A program made the position numbers and the translations under genes. The notes beneath the pieces are model-generated. The model searched no databases. It saw only the letters and a list, made by a program, of their open reading frames with translations, and was not told the DNA's origin. Shown here one piece after another: positions 53,469 through 62,685 of a stretch of DNA of 64,000 bases. Every line of letters starts with the position of its first letter. The stretch's first letter is position 1. Origin of the DNA: Palleronia sp. THAF1 (lineage in GTDB: Bacteria; Pseudomonadota; Alphaproteobacteria; Rhodobacterales; Rhodobacteraceae); NCBI RefSeq assembly GCF_009363795.1, contig NZ_CP045420.1, forward strand, positions 353,001 through 417,000, read 5' to 3'.

Positions 53469-53863
53469 GCCTGAGCTGGAAGGATGGCGACATTCCCATC
53501 GTTGGTGAGTACCTGGAGCTGCGCGAGGCCGCCGGGTTACCCCGCGCAACGCCTGCCGCTGCCGCCAAGGGGCTTTCGGGTGGGCTTCACTGTGTGACGG
53601 CGCGCGACGGCGCACGGCTGGTGGGTATCTTGCGCATCGTGGGGGATGGGGGGCTGACGGTCAGCCTGACGGATCTGGCTGTTCACCCCGATTGGCGCGG
53701 TCAGGGGATCGGGCGTGGTCTGATGCAGCGCGCGATGGCATGGTGCGACGATGCCCTGCCGCGCGGATGTGCGATCGGAGTCGTCGCACGTCCCGGCAGT
53801 TTCGCGCTGTATACCGAGGCCGGGTTCGAGACCCGCACTGCGATGGAACGCATGCACACGTGA
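53465..53863 (+). CDS. GNAT acetyltransferase
   Basis: The 132-residue protein has the acetyl-CoA loop LAVHPDWRGQGIGRGLMQRA and the late GSFALYTEAGFETRTAMER of small GNAT enzymes. Substrate unknown. It overlaps the ftsY stop by 4 bases, so both genes are translated together; the DMT gene follows after 55 bases. Confidence 0.9.
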   Translation: MSLSWKDGDIPIVGEYLELREAAGLPRATPAAAAKGLSGGLHCVTARDGARLVGILRIVGDGGLTVSLTDLAVHPDWRGQGIGRGLMQRAMAWCDDALPRGCAIGVVARPGSFALYTEAGFETRTAMERMHT

Positions 53864-53918
53864 TGCGCGGTTATCGTTATGCGCATGAGCGGATCCGCAC
53901 TGGTGTCTTCTTTAAAGA

Positions 53919-54833
53919 TTGGGTGCTCCCTTGGATTGGCTGACCGGTCTCGAAGGCACGCCAGCCGGGCACAACCTTGCGCTGGTGCTGGCCCTGACGG
54001 CAGCGATCCTGCACGCGATCTTTGGCGCGCTGCAGAAAGGCCGTCACGATCCATGGATCAGCCGTATGGCGATGGATCTGTCCTACGGGCTGATCGCGCT
54101 GCCCTTCGCGCTGTTCGTCGTGCCCTGGCCAGAGCCGCACATGTGGCCGATCTTCGGTGGCGCGATGGTCATTCACCTTTGCTACAAGCTCGCGCAGGGC
54201 TTCACCTATGTGAAGGGAGCCTACACAGTCGTCTATCCGGTCGTGCGCGGCACCGGCCCGCTGTTCGCCGTGATCGGCGCCATGATCGTCTTCGATGAAA
54301 GCTACAGCGCGCTGCAATGGGTCGGCATCGGCGTGCTGCTGACCGGAATCTTCGGATTGGCCGTCTACAACTTCATCTTCCTTACAGTGCAGCGCGACAC
54401 TCTGGTCCCTGCGCTGGCGCTGGCGGTCCTGACCGGCCTGTTCGTGGCACTTTACACGACCTACGACGCCTACGGAATCCGCGCGACGGCGAATCCGTTC
54501 ACGTTCCTCATGTGGTTCTTCGCGCTCGACGGGCTGCTGTTTCCGCCGCTGGTCGCGATTTTCCACCGACGTGCCGTGGCGCGGATTGACGATTGGCCTG
54601 CCCTTGCGCGGCGGGGGATCACCGGCGGGCTGGTGGCCCTTGGCTCTTTCGGCTCGATCATGATGGCCACACGGCTCGACAAGGTGGGCGAGGCGGCCGT
54701 CTTGCGCGAAACATCGACCGTGTTTGCCGCCTTGATCGGCTGGATCATGCTCGGAGAGAAGGTTGGACCGCGCAGGCTGGTCCTTATGGCCCTAATCGCG
54801 CTAGGAGCAGTCATCGTGGAATTCAGCGGGTAG
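53919..54833 (+). CDS. EamA/DMT family transporter
   Basis: The 304-residue protein has ten hydrophobic segments in two halves (for example LALVLALTAAILHAIFGALQ and GVLLTGIFGLAVYNFIFLTV), with GAYTVVYPVVRGTGPLF and the late VLRETSTVFAALIGWIMLGE typical of EamA transporters. Substrate unknown. There is no ATG at the start; TTG at 53919 or TTG at 53931 (MDWLTGLEGTPAG) are the candidates, and I cannot decide between them. Confidence 0.87.
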   Translation: MGAPLDWLTGLEGTPAGHNLALVLALTAAILHAIFGALQKGRHDPWISRMAMDLSYGLIALPFALFVVPWPEPHMWPIFGGAMVIHLCYKLAQGFTYVKGAYTVVYPVVRGTGPLFAVIGAMIVFDESYSALQWVGIGVLLTGIFGLAVYNFIFLTVQRDTLVPALALAVLTGLFVALYTTYDAYGIRATANPFTFLMWFFALDGLLFPPLVAIFHRRAVARIDDWPALARRGITGGLVALGSFGSIMMATRLDKVGEAAVLRETSTVFAALIGWIMLGEKVGPRRLVLMALIALGAVIVEFSG

Positions 54834-54838
54834 GCGGT

Positions 54839-55426
54839 ATGTCCAAGGCGACGCTCAAAACGGTTCTGGAACTCGGCCCCATCGCGGCCTTCTTCATCGC
54901 GTATCTTTTGCTGCGCGACCGCACTTATATGATTGGCGGCACCGAATACACGGGCTTCATTCTGATCACCGCGGGCTTCGTGCCGCTTTTGATGCTGTCC
55001 ACGTTTCTTTTGTGGAAGCTGACGGGCGAGTTGTCGACGATGCAGATCATGACGCTGGTTCTGGTCGTCGTTTTCGGAGGACTGACCGTTTGGCTGAACG
55101 ATGAGCGGTTCTTCAAGATGAAGCCGACGCTGATCTACCTGATCTTCGCGGCGGCGCTGGGCGTGGGGCTGTTACAGGGCAAAAGCTACCTGCGTTCGGT
55201 CATGGGCAAGGCGCTGCCCTTGGATGACCGGGGATGGATGATCCTGACGCAGCGGTTCTGCGCATTGTTCTTCGGGCTTGCCGTGCTGAACGAGATCGTG
55301 TGGCGCACCATGTCCACGGATGCTTGGGTGAACTTCAAGACTTTCGGTCTGACCGCGGCGATATTCGTGTTCTTCATTTTGCAGGGCCGGTTGTTCAAGG
55401 AACACGGAACCGAGCAGGATTCGTAA
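54839..55426 (+). CDS. yciB: Inner membrane septation protein YciB (IspZ)
   Basis: The 195-residue protein has five membrane helices and the family signatures LELGPIAAFFIAYLLLRDR, LTVWLNDERFFKMKPTLIY and FCALFFGLAVLNEIVWRTMS. YciB works in envelope synthesis and septation in E. coli. It begins 6 bases after the DMT stop and ends the ftsY group. Confidence 0.95.
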   Translation: MSKATLKTVLELGPIAAFFIAYLLLRDRTYMIGGTEYTGFILITAGFVPLLMLSTFLLWKLTGELSTMQIMTLVLVVVFGGLTVWLNDERFFKMKPTLIYLIFAAALGVGLLQGKSYLRSVMGKALPLDDRGWMILTQRFCALFFGLAVLNEIVWRTMSTDAWVNFKTFGLTAAIFVFFILQGRLFKEHGTEQDS

Positions 55427-55523
55427 GGTTCGAGCGAACAGCCCCATCAGCCAAGAAGCTTACGGAAAAGGCCAGGCACGCGTTGTCATCGCCCCCCTCT
55501 AGCCCCACAGGCTGAACATTCCG

Positions 55524-56399
55524 TTAAGGCATGGCGGTTCGGGGCCGGACCAGTATCGCACTCCGCGTCTCGGTCGCCGGCTCAGGCGTTAGCATTCGAA
55601 GCGCAAGCGGACGGTCCGCCAGCAACGCACGATAGAGTGCGAAAACGCCGGCGCGCGTGTAGCCGGACCAATGGCAGATCCGTGCAGAGGGCGGAGCGAC
55701 CGGAAAACCCAACCGCCGCAAGGCCGCGAGCGTGTCGTCGCGATCCAGTCGCAGGTCCAGCCAACGCGGATCGCCCGCTTGCCAGCCGCAACCGATGGTC
55801 TGGTTCGGGACGCCAGTCACGGCGCTGGTCAGAAGGTCGAACACCGTATTCTCGCGGCCCGAGACGTTCACGATCTCGATCGAGGCTCCGGCGCATGAGG
55901 TCAGGGCCGCCCGTGCGTCTTGTCGGTGCGCGGCACCCGATAGCAAGATCACGCGACCTACTGATCCGGCCGGGGCTAGCGCCACCGCGCGCAGGCATAC
56001 CCTTGCGCCCATGGAGTGTGCGACCAAATGCGCACGCCGTCCGCGCGCTGCGATGCGGCTGAGCAGACCCGCCAGCGGGGCGGCTGCGCGATCGGCCATG
56101 TGCCATGCGCGCCAGACCGACCCGCGTGCGGGCCAGCCGAAGCCGATGCACAGCGGGGAAGCCGCGCCATCGAAGGCGCCCAATTCTGTGCCCCAGGACA
56201 CGCCGCGCCCGCAATCGGCGGCGCTTGCGTCGAACAACGTCTCATGCGGGCAACGGCCCTCTGCCCCCGGATCGTATTTGTAGCCATGCACCATCACGAT
56301 GATCGGCGCGTTGCGGGGCAGGGTGGCCAAATGGCGGGCCAGCGCCTCGTCGCCACATAGCGCTCCGTCGCGTGTCACGTTCACCGCCATCAGACCCAT
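55524..56399 (-). CDS. Alpha/beta hydrolase (DUF900-like)
   Basis: The 291-residue protein has PIIVMVHGYKYDPG near the N-terminus and the nucleophile elbow VAHSMGARV, as in alpha/beta hydrolases; the late HWSGYTRAGVFALYRALL carries a likely catalytic His. No signal peptide from the chosen start. AGGAG lies 6 bases before the ATG at 56399, which decides it over an upstream start. Divergent from metZ; substrate unknown. Confidence 0.85.
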   Translation of the reverse strand: MGLMAVNVTRDGALCGDEALARHLATLPRNAPIIVMVHGYKYDPGAEGRCPHETLFDASAADCGRGVSWGTELGAFDGAASPLCIGFGWPARGSVWRAWHMADRAAAPLAGLLSRIAARGRRAHLVAHSMGARVCLRAVALAPAGSVGRVILLSGAAHRQDARAALTSCAGASIEIVNVSGRENTVFDLLTSAVTGVPNQTIGCGWQAGDPRWLDLRLDRDDTLAALRRLGFPVAPPSARICHWSGYTRAGVFALYRALLADRPLALRMLTPEPATETRSAILVRPRTAMP

Positions 56400-56486
56400 G
56401 TCGAACTCCTGTCGCGACGGCCCCACATCTTGCGTGAGCGCGTACACCGGACACTACGACAGAACAGTGAAGCCAAGGTGAAAGCT

Positions 56487-56511
56487 CCGTGACGGTGCTT
56501 GACCGTCACGG
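56487..56511. promoter_or_regulatory. Perfect 10-bp inverted repeat upstream of metZ
   Basis: CCGTGACGGT and ACCGTCACGG flank a 5-base loop (GCTTG). A second small hairpin (TGCGG with CCGCA, 56515-56530) follows at once and then the SAM-II aptamer. They could be an operator for a metabolic regulator or extra leader structure. There is no T-run, so termination is unlikely. Confidence 0.5.
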
Positions 56512-56535
56512 GCCTGCGGTCTAATCCGCACACGT

Positions 56536-56590
56536 CGTGGCGATTTGTTCACCGGATTGCGGGCCACGTTAAACATCCCGCTAAAGAGGT
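56536..56590 (+). ncRNA. SAM-II riboswitch
   Basis: The sequence fits the SAM-II aptamer: P1 arms CGTGGC (56536-56541) and GCCACG (56563-56568), a loop holding GATTTG and ATTGC, then TTAAA, and GCTAAAGAGG at the end. Pseudoknot pairing is visible between GCGGG (56559-56563) and CCCGC (56577-56581). SAM-II switches shut down methionine genes when S-adenosylmethionine is plentiful. The probable metZ ribosome-binding site (AAGGA) is about 45 bases further downstream, a longer link than usual. Confidence 0.88.
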
Positions 56591-56645
56591 CGGTCGTGGA
56601 CCGTCCCTTGTTATCGGTGGGTCGGACACGAAAGGACATTGACCC

Positions 56646-57827
56646 ATGACAGACACCCGCAAGACCCGCACCAAGCTGGTCCATGACGGTATCCGCCGCT
56701 CGCAATACGGCGAGGTCTCGGAAGCGATCTTTCTGACCCAAGGTTTCGTCTACGACAGTGCGGAACAGGCGCAGCAGCGCTTCGACACGCTGGGCGAAGA
56801 TGAGTTTATCTACGCCCGCTACGGCAATCCCACGGTGCGCATGTTCGAAGAACGGCTTGCATCGTTGGAGGGCTGCGAGGATGGCTTTGCCACTGCGTCT
56901 GGTATGGCGGCCGTCAACGCATCGCTGATGGCGATCTGCAAGGCGGGCGATCACATCGTGTCGTCCCGCGCGCTGTTCGGGTCGTGCCTGTATATCCTGG
57001 AAGAGATCATGAGCCGCTTCGGCGTCGAAGTGACTTTCGTCGACGGTACCGATCTGGACCAATGGCGCGAGGCGATCCGGCCCGATACGCGTGCTGTGTT
57101 CCTGGAAACCGTGTCCAACCCTGCGTTGGATGTGATCGACCTGAAGTCCGTTGCCGAACTGGCCCATGACGCTGGCGCTATGGTGATTGTCGACAACGTC
57201 TTCGCCACTCCGATCTATTCCCGCGCAGTCGAGCTTGGGGCCGACGTGGTTGTCTACTCCACCACCAAGCACATTGACGGGCAGGGTCGCGCGTTGGGCG
57301 GCGCGGTGCTGGGCACGACAGCTTTCATCCGCAAGACGCTGGAGCCGTATCTGAAGCACACCGGCGGCGCGATGTCGCCTTTCACGGCCTGGATGCATTT
57401 GAAGGGGCTGGAAACTCTCGACCTGCGTGTGCGCGCCATGACTGCCACGGCCCAAACGCTGGCCGAGCATTTCGAAGGCCACGCGGCCTTGGCGAAGGTG
57501 ATCTATCCCGGCCTGCCCTCACACGCTCAGCATGCCATTGCGGCAGAGCAGATGACCGGCTTCGGCACCGTGCTCTCGCTGGATCTGGCAGGCGGGCAAG
57601 AGGCCGCGTTCCGCTTCCTGAATGCGCTGGAATTGGTGACGATCTCGAATAATCTGGGCGACGCGAAAAGCATCGTAACTCACCCCGCGACCACCACCCA
57701 CTCGCGTCTGTCCGAAGAACAGCGTGATCACTTGGGGATCGGCCCCGGCCTTGTGCGCTTGTCGGTGGGCCTGGAAGATGAAGCGGACTTGATTGCCGAT
57801 ATTTCCAATGCCCTCGGCGCGATCTGA
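56646..57827 (+). CDS. metZ: O-succinylhomoserine sulfhydrylase
   Basis: MetZ makes homocysteine from activated homoserine and sulfide. The 393-residue PLP enzyme has YARYGNPTVRMFEERLASLE, the GSCLYILEEIM region, the PLP lysine Lys208 in STTKHIDGQGR, and SNNLGDAKSIVTHPATTTHS. The SAM-II riboswitch upstream confirms a methionine role. O-acetylhomoserine as substrate cannot be ruled out from sequence. Confidence 0.96.
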   Translation: MTDTRKTRTKLVHDGIRRSQYGEVSEAIFLTQGFVYDSAEQAQQRFDTLGEDEFIYARYGNPTVRMFEERLASLEGCEDGFATASGMAAVNASLMAICKAGDHIVSSRALFGSCLYILEEIMSRFGVEVTFVDGTDLDQWREAIRPDTRAVFLETVSNPALDVIDLKSVAELAHDAGAMVIVDNVFATPIYSRAVELGADVVVYSTTKHIDGQGRALGGAVLGTTAFIRKTLEPYLKHTGGAMSPFTAWMHLKGLETLDLRVRAMTATAQTLAEHFEGHAALAKVIYPGLPSHAQHAIAAEQMTGFGTVLSLDLAGGQEAAFRFLNALELVTISNNLGDAKSIVTHPATTTHSRLSEEQRDHLGIGPGLVRLSVGLEDEADLIADISNALGAI

Positions 57828-57920
57828 CGCGTTAGCCGGTGCGTCAAATGACGCACCGAACTGGAAACCGCACGGCGCGTTACCATCTACAGACTCCGGT
57901 ATCTGCTGGAAGGACTGGAC

Positions 57921-59015
57921 ATGAACGTGCACCCCCGCGACCTCGACACGCCGCAAGACCGCGATGAGGCGGCCGATCTGCTGGCCCGGCTGCGCGCCTG
58001 GGTCGAGACGGCTGCGCCTGAAGAGGTGCGCGACCTCGATCCCGTTCTATCCGCGATGCTGGACGGCGATCAGGGATATCCCGCCCTGAAGCGCGCCTAT
58101 CCGGAAGATTTCACGGTCGATGACGCCTACCGCGCGCAAATGCCCGACTTGCAGAACGGTCCGTCCTCGCTGATCCGGGGGGCCAAGCGCGCGATCCAGC
58201 ACGTCGGTATCTCTAACTTCCGCCTGCCGATCCGCTACCACACCCGCGACAACGGCGATCTGACGCTGGAAACCAGCGTGACTGGCACCGTGTCGCTAGA
58301 GGCGGGCAAAAAGGGCATCAACATGTCCCGGATAATGCGCACCTTCTATGCGCGCGCCGAAGAGACGTTCTCGATGGACGTGATGGAAGCGACGCTGGAC
58401 GCCTACAAGCAAGACCTCGACAGTTTCGATGCCCGTCTGATGATGCGGCTTTCATTCCCGATGAAGGTGGACAGTCTGCGCTCCGGACTGGCGGGTTACC
58501 AGTATTACGACATCGCTCTGGAGGTGATCGATCAGGGCGGCACGCGCACGCGGGTCATGCACCTTGATTACGTCTATTCCTCGACCTGTCCGTGCTCTCT
58601 GGAACTTTCGGAACATGCACGGCGCACGCGAGGGCAGCTGGCAACGCCGCATTCCCAGCGGTCGGTCGCACGTTTGTCCGTGGTGCTTGAAGAGGGCCAG
58701 ACGCTGTGGTTCGAAGACCTGATCGAGATGTGCCGCACCGCTGTGCCGACCGAGACGCAGGTGATGGTGAAGCGTGAGGACGAACAGGCCTTTGCCGAGC
58801 TGAACGCCGCCAATCCGATCTTCGTGGAAGATGCGGCGCGCCTGTTTGCCCAAGGGTGTCAGGCCGATCCGCGCATCGGCGACTACCGGATCGCGGCCAG
58901 TCATCAGGAAAGCCTGCACAGTCACGATGCCGTCAGCGTCCTGACCGAAGGCCCCACGTTCGAAAGTGCCAGCATCGACCCACGCGCCTTCGCATCGCTG
59001 TTCCATGTCGGATGA
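57921..59015 (+). CDS. folE2: GTP cyclohydrolase FolE2
   Basis: FolE2 is the type IB GTP cyclohydrolase, the first folate step, working with metals other than zinc. The 364-residue protein has the conserved VGISNFRLPIRY, the metal and active-site Cys in YSSTCPCSLELSEHAR, and the late ASHQESLHSHDAVSVL. It is longer than the usual 260-300 residues at the N-terminus (about 85 residues before the core). GGAAGGAC precedes the ATG. Confidence 0.93.
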   Translation: MNVHPRDLDTPQDRDEAADLLARLRAWVETAAPEEVRDLDPVLSAMLDGDQGYPALKRAYPEDFTVDDAYRAQMPDLQNGPSSLIRGAKRAIQHVGISNFRLPIRYHTRDNGDLTLETSVTGTVSLEAGKKGINMSRIMRTFYARAEETFSMDVMEATLDAYKQDLDSFDARLMMRLSFPMKVDSLRSGLAGYQYYDIALEVIDQGGTRTRVMHLDYVYSSTCPCSLELSEHARRTRGQLATPHSQRSVARLSVVLEEGQTLWFEDLIEMCRTAVPTETQVMVKREDEQAFAELNAANPIFVEDAARLFAQGCQADPRIGDYRIAASHQESLHSHDAVSVLTEGPTFESASIDPRAFASLFHVG

Positions 59016-59610
59016 CGCGCCCATCGTAACGCGATTGCGGGACGGAACGCGCGTGCTGTTGCGCGCGCCTCGGCCCAGCGATGCGGCCGCGTTGCGACAA
59101 GGATTCGACGATCTGTCGCAGCACAGCCGCATGATGCGGTTTCTCAGCACATCTTCCTACATGTCCGACCCCGATGCGACGCGCTTCGTGTCCCCCGACA
59201 ATTTTCGGCACGGCGCCGTCGGAGCGTTGGTGTTGGACGACGAAAGCCCCAAACAGGTTCCCGCCGGGATCGCCCATTTCTTTCGGGCGACCGATACGGG
59301 CACCCGTGCCGAACTGGCGCTAACGGTGGTGGATGCCTTTCAGGGCAGGGGGCTTGGCATGCTTCTGCTAGGCCGTTTGCTGCATGACGCTGCTGCCATC
59401 AGGATCGAAGCTCTGGACGCCATCGTGCACCCCCGGAATCGTGCGATGGCGGGCCTGATGGTCAGCCTTGGGGCCGATCCGGTGGACAACAGCGGTGAAC
59501 GCGCCTTCGTCTTGCCGGTCCACGCCGACCCGTCAGATTACCCAGACAACCGCTCAGGCGATGCGGTTCGAGCGGCGTGGCAGCTTACCCCCGGCCTCGC
59601 GGCGGCTTGA
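59005..59610 (+). CDS. GNAT acetyltransferase
   Basis: The 201-residue protein begins MSDDAPIVTRLRDGTRVLLR and has a GNAT core with LTVVDAFQGRGLGMLLLGRL and HPRNRAMAGLMVSLG. It resembles the GNAT domain of protein-acetyltransferase Pat-like enzymes, without the large acyl-CoA synthetase part. The start ATG lies inside the end of folE2 (11-base overlap), so the two are probably coupled. Confidence 0.88.
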   Translation: MSDDAPIVTRLRDGTRVLLRAPRPSDAAALRQGFDDLSQHSRMMRFLSTSSYMSDPDATRFVSPDNFRHGAVGALVLDDESPKQVPAGIAHFFRATDTGTRAELALTVVDAFQGRGLGMLLLGRLLHDAAAIRIEALDAIVHPRNRAMAGLMVSLGADPVDNSGERAFVLPVHADPSDYPDNRSGDAVRAAWQLTPGLAAA

Positions 59611-59641
59611 CAGGCACAAGGGGCCGCGCCACTCCGCTGGC

Positions 59642-61090
59642 ATGATAGACTTTCGCCCCGTCGGACATGTGATCGGCCTTCTGGTCACGGCGCTAGGTGC
59701 GTCGATGATCGTGCCCATGATGATCGACATCCTGTCGGGCAACGGGCACTGGACCGTCTTTTTCAATGCCTCTGCCGTGTCGATGCTGACGGGCGGCGTG
59801 TTGGCTATGGCCACCGCGAACGCCAACACCCGCGCGCTGTCGCTGCAGCAGACGTTCCTGTTGACCACGCTTGTCTGGGTCTCGCTGCCCGTCTTCGGTG
59901 CAATCCCCTTCATGTTCTCGCCCATCGACGCAACCGTGACGGATGCCTTCTTCGAGGCCGTATCCGGCGTGACCACCACCGGGTCGACGGTGTTCTCGGG
60001 CCTCGACGAATTCCCGGAAGGACTGCTGCTGTGGCGCTCGATGCTGCAGTGGTTCGGCGGCATCGGCATCATCGTCGTCGCCATGGTGTTCCTGCCGGAA
60101 CTGCGCGTCGGCGGCATGCAGATCTTCCGGTCAGAGGCGTTCGACACGATGGGTAAGATCCTGCCCCGCGCGGCAGAGATCGCGGCTCAAATCAGCTGGA
60201 TCTACCTCGTGCTGACGGTCGCCTGCTTCCTGTCCTACCTGACGCTGGGGATGAGCAGCTTCGACGCGATCAACCATGCGCTGACGACGGTTTCCACGGG
60301 TGGATTCTCGACGACTGATCAAAGCTTCGGCGCGTTCCAGGGCGCGCCCGAATACTTCGCGAGCGTCTTCATGGTCCTCGCAAGCTTGCCCTTCGTGCGC
60401 TACATCCAGCTGGTCGCCGGTACCGCGAAACCAATCTTCCGCGACGCGCAGATCAGGGCTTACATAGGCGTCATCACGGTGGCTGCAGTGGTGCTGGCCT
60501 TTTTCCAGATCAGCTACGACGGACGCGGATTCGAGGAGTCGCTGCGCGAGGCGCTGTTCAACGTGACCTCGATCATCTCGGGAACCGGCTACGCCAGCGT
60601 GGACTACCAGCTGTGGGGCGCTTTCGCGATGGTGCTGTTCTTCTTCATCGGTCTGATTGGCGGCTGCGCCGGATCGACCTGTTGTTCGGTGAAGATCTTC
60701 CGCTACCAGATCCTTGTGTCCGCCATCTGGAGCCAGGTCCGCCGCATCCACTCCCCTCACGGCGTCTTCGCTCCGAAGTTCGAAGACCGCCGCGTGTCGG
60801 AAGAGGTCCTGTCGTCGGTCATGGCGTTCTTCGTACTGTTCGTTGTGTCGCTGGGCGTGCTGGCCGTCGCACTGGGGCTGACCGGGCTGGATTTCGTGAC
60901 CGCCGTTTCGGGCGCGGCCACCGCCATCGGCAACATCGGTCCGGGGCTGGGCCCGGTCATCGGACCATCGGGCTACTTCGGCCCGCTGAACGACACGGCC
61001 AAGTGGCTGTGCATCATCGGCATGCTGGTCGGACGGCTGGAACTGATGGCCGTTTACGTCCTGTTCACCGTGCAGTTCTGGCGGGGCTAG
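59642..61090 (+). CDS. trkH: Trk potassium uptake protein TrkH
   Basis: TrkH is the membrane channel subunit of the Trk K+ system. The 482-residue protein has four repeated membrane-pore-membrane units with selectivity loops such as SGVTTTGSTVFSGLDE, LTTVSTGGFSTTDQSFG, TSIISGTGYASVDYQ and IGNIGPGLGPVIG. The regulatory TrkA gene is not in this window. No strong ribosome-binding site precedes the ATG. Its stop overlaps the facing P1 peptidase stop. Confidence 0.95.
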   Translation: MIDFRPVGHVIGLLVTALGASMIVPMMIDILSGNGHWTVFFNASAVSMLTGGVLAMATANANTRALSLQQTFLLTTLVWVSLPVFGAIPFMFSPIDATVTDAFFEAVSGVTTTGSTVFSGLDEFPEGLLLWRSMLQWFGGIGIIVVAMVFLPELRVGGMQIFRSEAFDTMGKILPRAAEIAAQISWIYLVLTVACFLSYLTLGMSSFDAINHALTTVSTGGFSTTDQSFGAFQGAPEYFASVFMVLASLPFVRYIQLVAGTAKPIFRDAQIRAYIGVITVAAVVLAFFQISYDGRGFEESLREALFNVTSIISGTGYASVDYQLWGAFAMVLFFFIGLIGGCAGSTCCSVKIFRYQILVSAIWSQVRRIHSPHGVFAPKFEDRRVSEEVLSSVMAFFVLFVVSLGVLAVALGLTGLDFVTAVSGAATAIGNIGPGLGPVIGPSGYFGPLNDTAKWLCIIGMLVGRLELMAVYVLFTVQFWRG

Positions 61091-62064
61091 CCGAACCGAT
61101 CCTGCCAGCAGGGCACCGGGTCGCCGATGGCGGGTGTCGCGTGAAATACAGCGCGGGCGATGGCGCGCGACAGGCAGGTCGCGGCGGCGTGGCCGAGCAA
61201 TGCCAGCCCCATGGGATCGGGTGCCGGGCGCGCTCCGGTCGCGGCGGCGAAGACCAGATCCCCATCGAAGGGCGTATGCGCGGGCAAGATCGCGCGGGCG
61301 AGGCCGTCGTGCGCCGCCGTCGCTAGCCGCGTCGCTCCGGCTTTGGTCAGCGTGGCGTCGGTAGCGACGAGGGCGATGGTGGTCGCGGCCCCCACCAGCG
61401 GTACCTTCGTCGCCAGCGCCGCGCGCTTTGGCACGCCGCGCGCTCCGAACTCGTCGGCTTCCTCGAACGGTGCGGCCCAGAAGCGGCCCGTATCAGGGCA
61501 CACCACGCCGCCCACCGGGTTCGCGGCGACCAAGGCGCCGACGGTTGTTCCGTCTTCCAGCACTGCCGAAGCCGTTCCGATGCCGCCCTTCAACTGACCC
61601 GCGATGGCGCCCGTGCCGGCACCGACCGATCCCATCGCCGCGTCCACTCCCGCGCCCTGCAGCGCCTTGCGGCCAAGGGTGGGGTAGGGGTTGTCCGACC
61701 AGTCGTGATCGCCGCCTGCGTCCAGATCATACAGGATCGCGGCGGGCACGATGGGCACGAGGCGCCCGTTTACCTGAAATCCCCGTCCCGCGCGCCGCAG
61801 CCCGGCCATGACGCCGTCCGCCGCCGCGAGCCCGAAGGCCGACCCACCCGACAGCACCAGCGCATCCACCCGCTCGACCAGCTTGTCGGGCGCCAGCAGA
61901 TCCGTCTCCCGCGTGCCGGGCGCGCCGCCCATGATGTGAACGCCCGCAATGAAGCGATCCGCCGCCGTCAGGACCGTGACGCCCGATTTCAGAACTGAAT
62001 TCGAGGCGTGTCCGACCGTTATGCCGGGAATATCGGTGATGGAGTTGCGGGGACCGGGTGTCAT
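61087..62064 (-). CDS. P1 family peptidase (DmpA-like)
   Basis: The 325-residue protein belongs to the self-cleaving N-terminal nucleophile aminopeptidases: ITDIPGITVGHASN at the start, LSGGSAFGLAAADGVM, GVDAAMGSVGAGTGAIAGQL, and GVVCPDTGRFWAAPFEE. Cleavage normally occurs before a Ser/Thr in the middle; the AALATKVPLVGAATTIALVA segment is the likely zone. The substrate is unknown. The start ATG at 62064 is the conserved one; the upstream 17 codons overlap the next gene. Confidence 0.9.
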   Translation of the reverse strand: MTPGPRNSITDIPGITVGHASNSVLKSGVTVLTAADRFIAGVHIMGGAPGTRETDLLAPDKLVERVDALVLSGGSAFGLAAADGVMAGLRRAGRGFQVNGRLVPIVPAAILYDLDAGGDHDWSDNPYPTLGRKALQGAGVDAAMGSVGAGTGAIAGQLKGGIGTASAVLEDGTTVGALVAANPVGGVVCPDTGRFWAAPFEEADEFGARGVPKRAALATKVPLVGAATTIALVATDATLTKAGATRLATAAHDGLARAILPAHTPFDGDLVFAAATGARPAPDPMGLALLGHAAATCLSRAIARAVFHATPAIGDPVPCWQDRFG

Positions 62065-62113
62065 GGGGCAAAGGATGGGGCAAAGCGGACCTTTGGCCAA
62101 GCGAGAAGACACC

Positions 62114-62677
62114 ATGCGCAGTTTGAAGCTGATCCTGATCGCGGGCTGGATGCTGATCCTGTTCGCCGTTCTCCACTACACGCTGCCGCAGACCGATGTG
62201 GTGCGGATCGTGAACACCGATATTCGGCGCATGGATTTCGGGGCCAATGCGATCTTCTACTCCAGCGAGGCGACCGCAAGCGGCAACGTCGACGTGCGGT
62301 TCATCGAAGGCGTGGACCCGGACGGTGATGCCGCTGTCTTTCGTAACGAGGACACAGGGTTGGGCTGGCCTTTCTACTTCAAGTTCGACAGTGCCGATCT
62401 ACAGGCAAAGGCCGCCGACCTGATTTCTACGCGCGACGATGCCGTCTGGGTTGCGGTGCGCCACTACGGCTGGCGCTCGCGCCTTTTGTCCGCCTTCCCG
62501 AACGCCACGCGCATCTGGCGGGTGGATGGGCCGGATGTCAGCTTCTTCCCTTGGTTGGCGGTGGGTGTCTTCGTGGCGATCATCGTCGCGATGCTGGCGC
62601 TTTGGCGGATGTCGCAACTGCTATGGCGCAACCGCATCCGTCCGCTGTTCGGCGGACGGGGCGGCAAGGACGTTTGA
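62114..62677 (+). CDS. DUF1523 family membrane protein
   Basis: The 187-residue protein has an N-terminal helix (LILIAGWMLILFAVLHYTLP), a periplasmic domain with TDVVRIVNTDIRRMDFG and VRHYGWRSRLLSAFPNA, and a C-terminal helix (VGVFVAIIVAMLALWRMSQL). This matches DUF1523, a family frequent in Rhodobacteraceae with no established role. It is divergent from the P1 peptidase gene across 49 bases. Confidence 0.88.
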   Translation: MRSLKLILIAGWMLILFAVLHYTLPQTDVVRIVNTDIRRMDFGANAIFYSSEATASGNVDVRFIEGVDPDGDAAVFRNEDTGLGWPFYFKFDSADLQAKAADLISTRDDAVWVAVRHYGWRSRLLSAFPNATRIWRVDGPDVSFFPWLAVGVFVAIIVAMLALWRMSQLLWRNRIRPLFGGRGGKDV

Positions 62678-62685
62678 TCCTCAGC

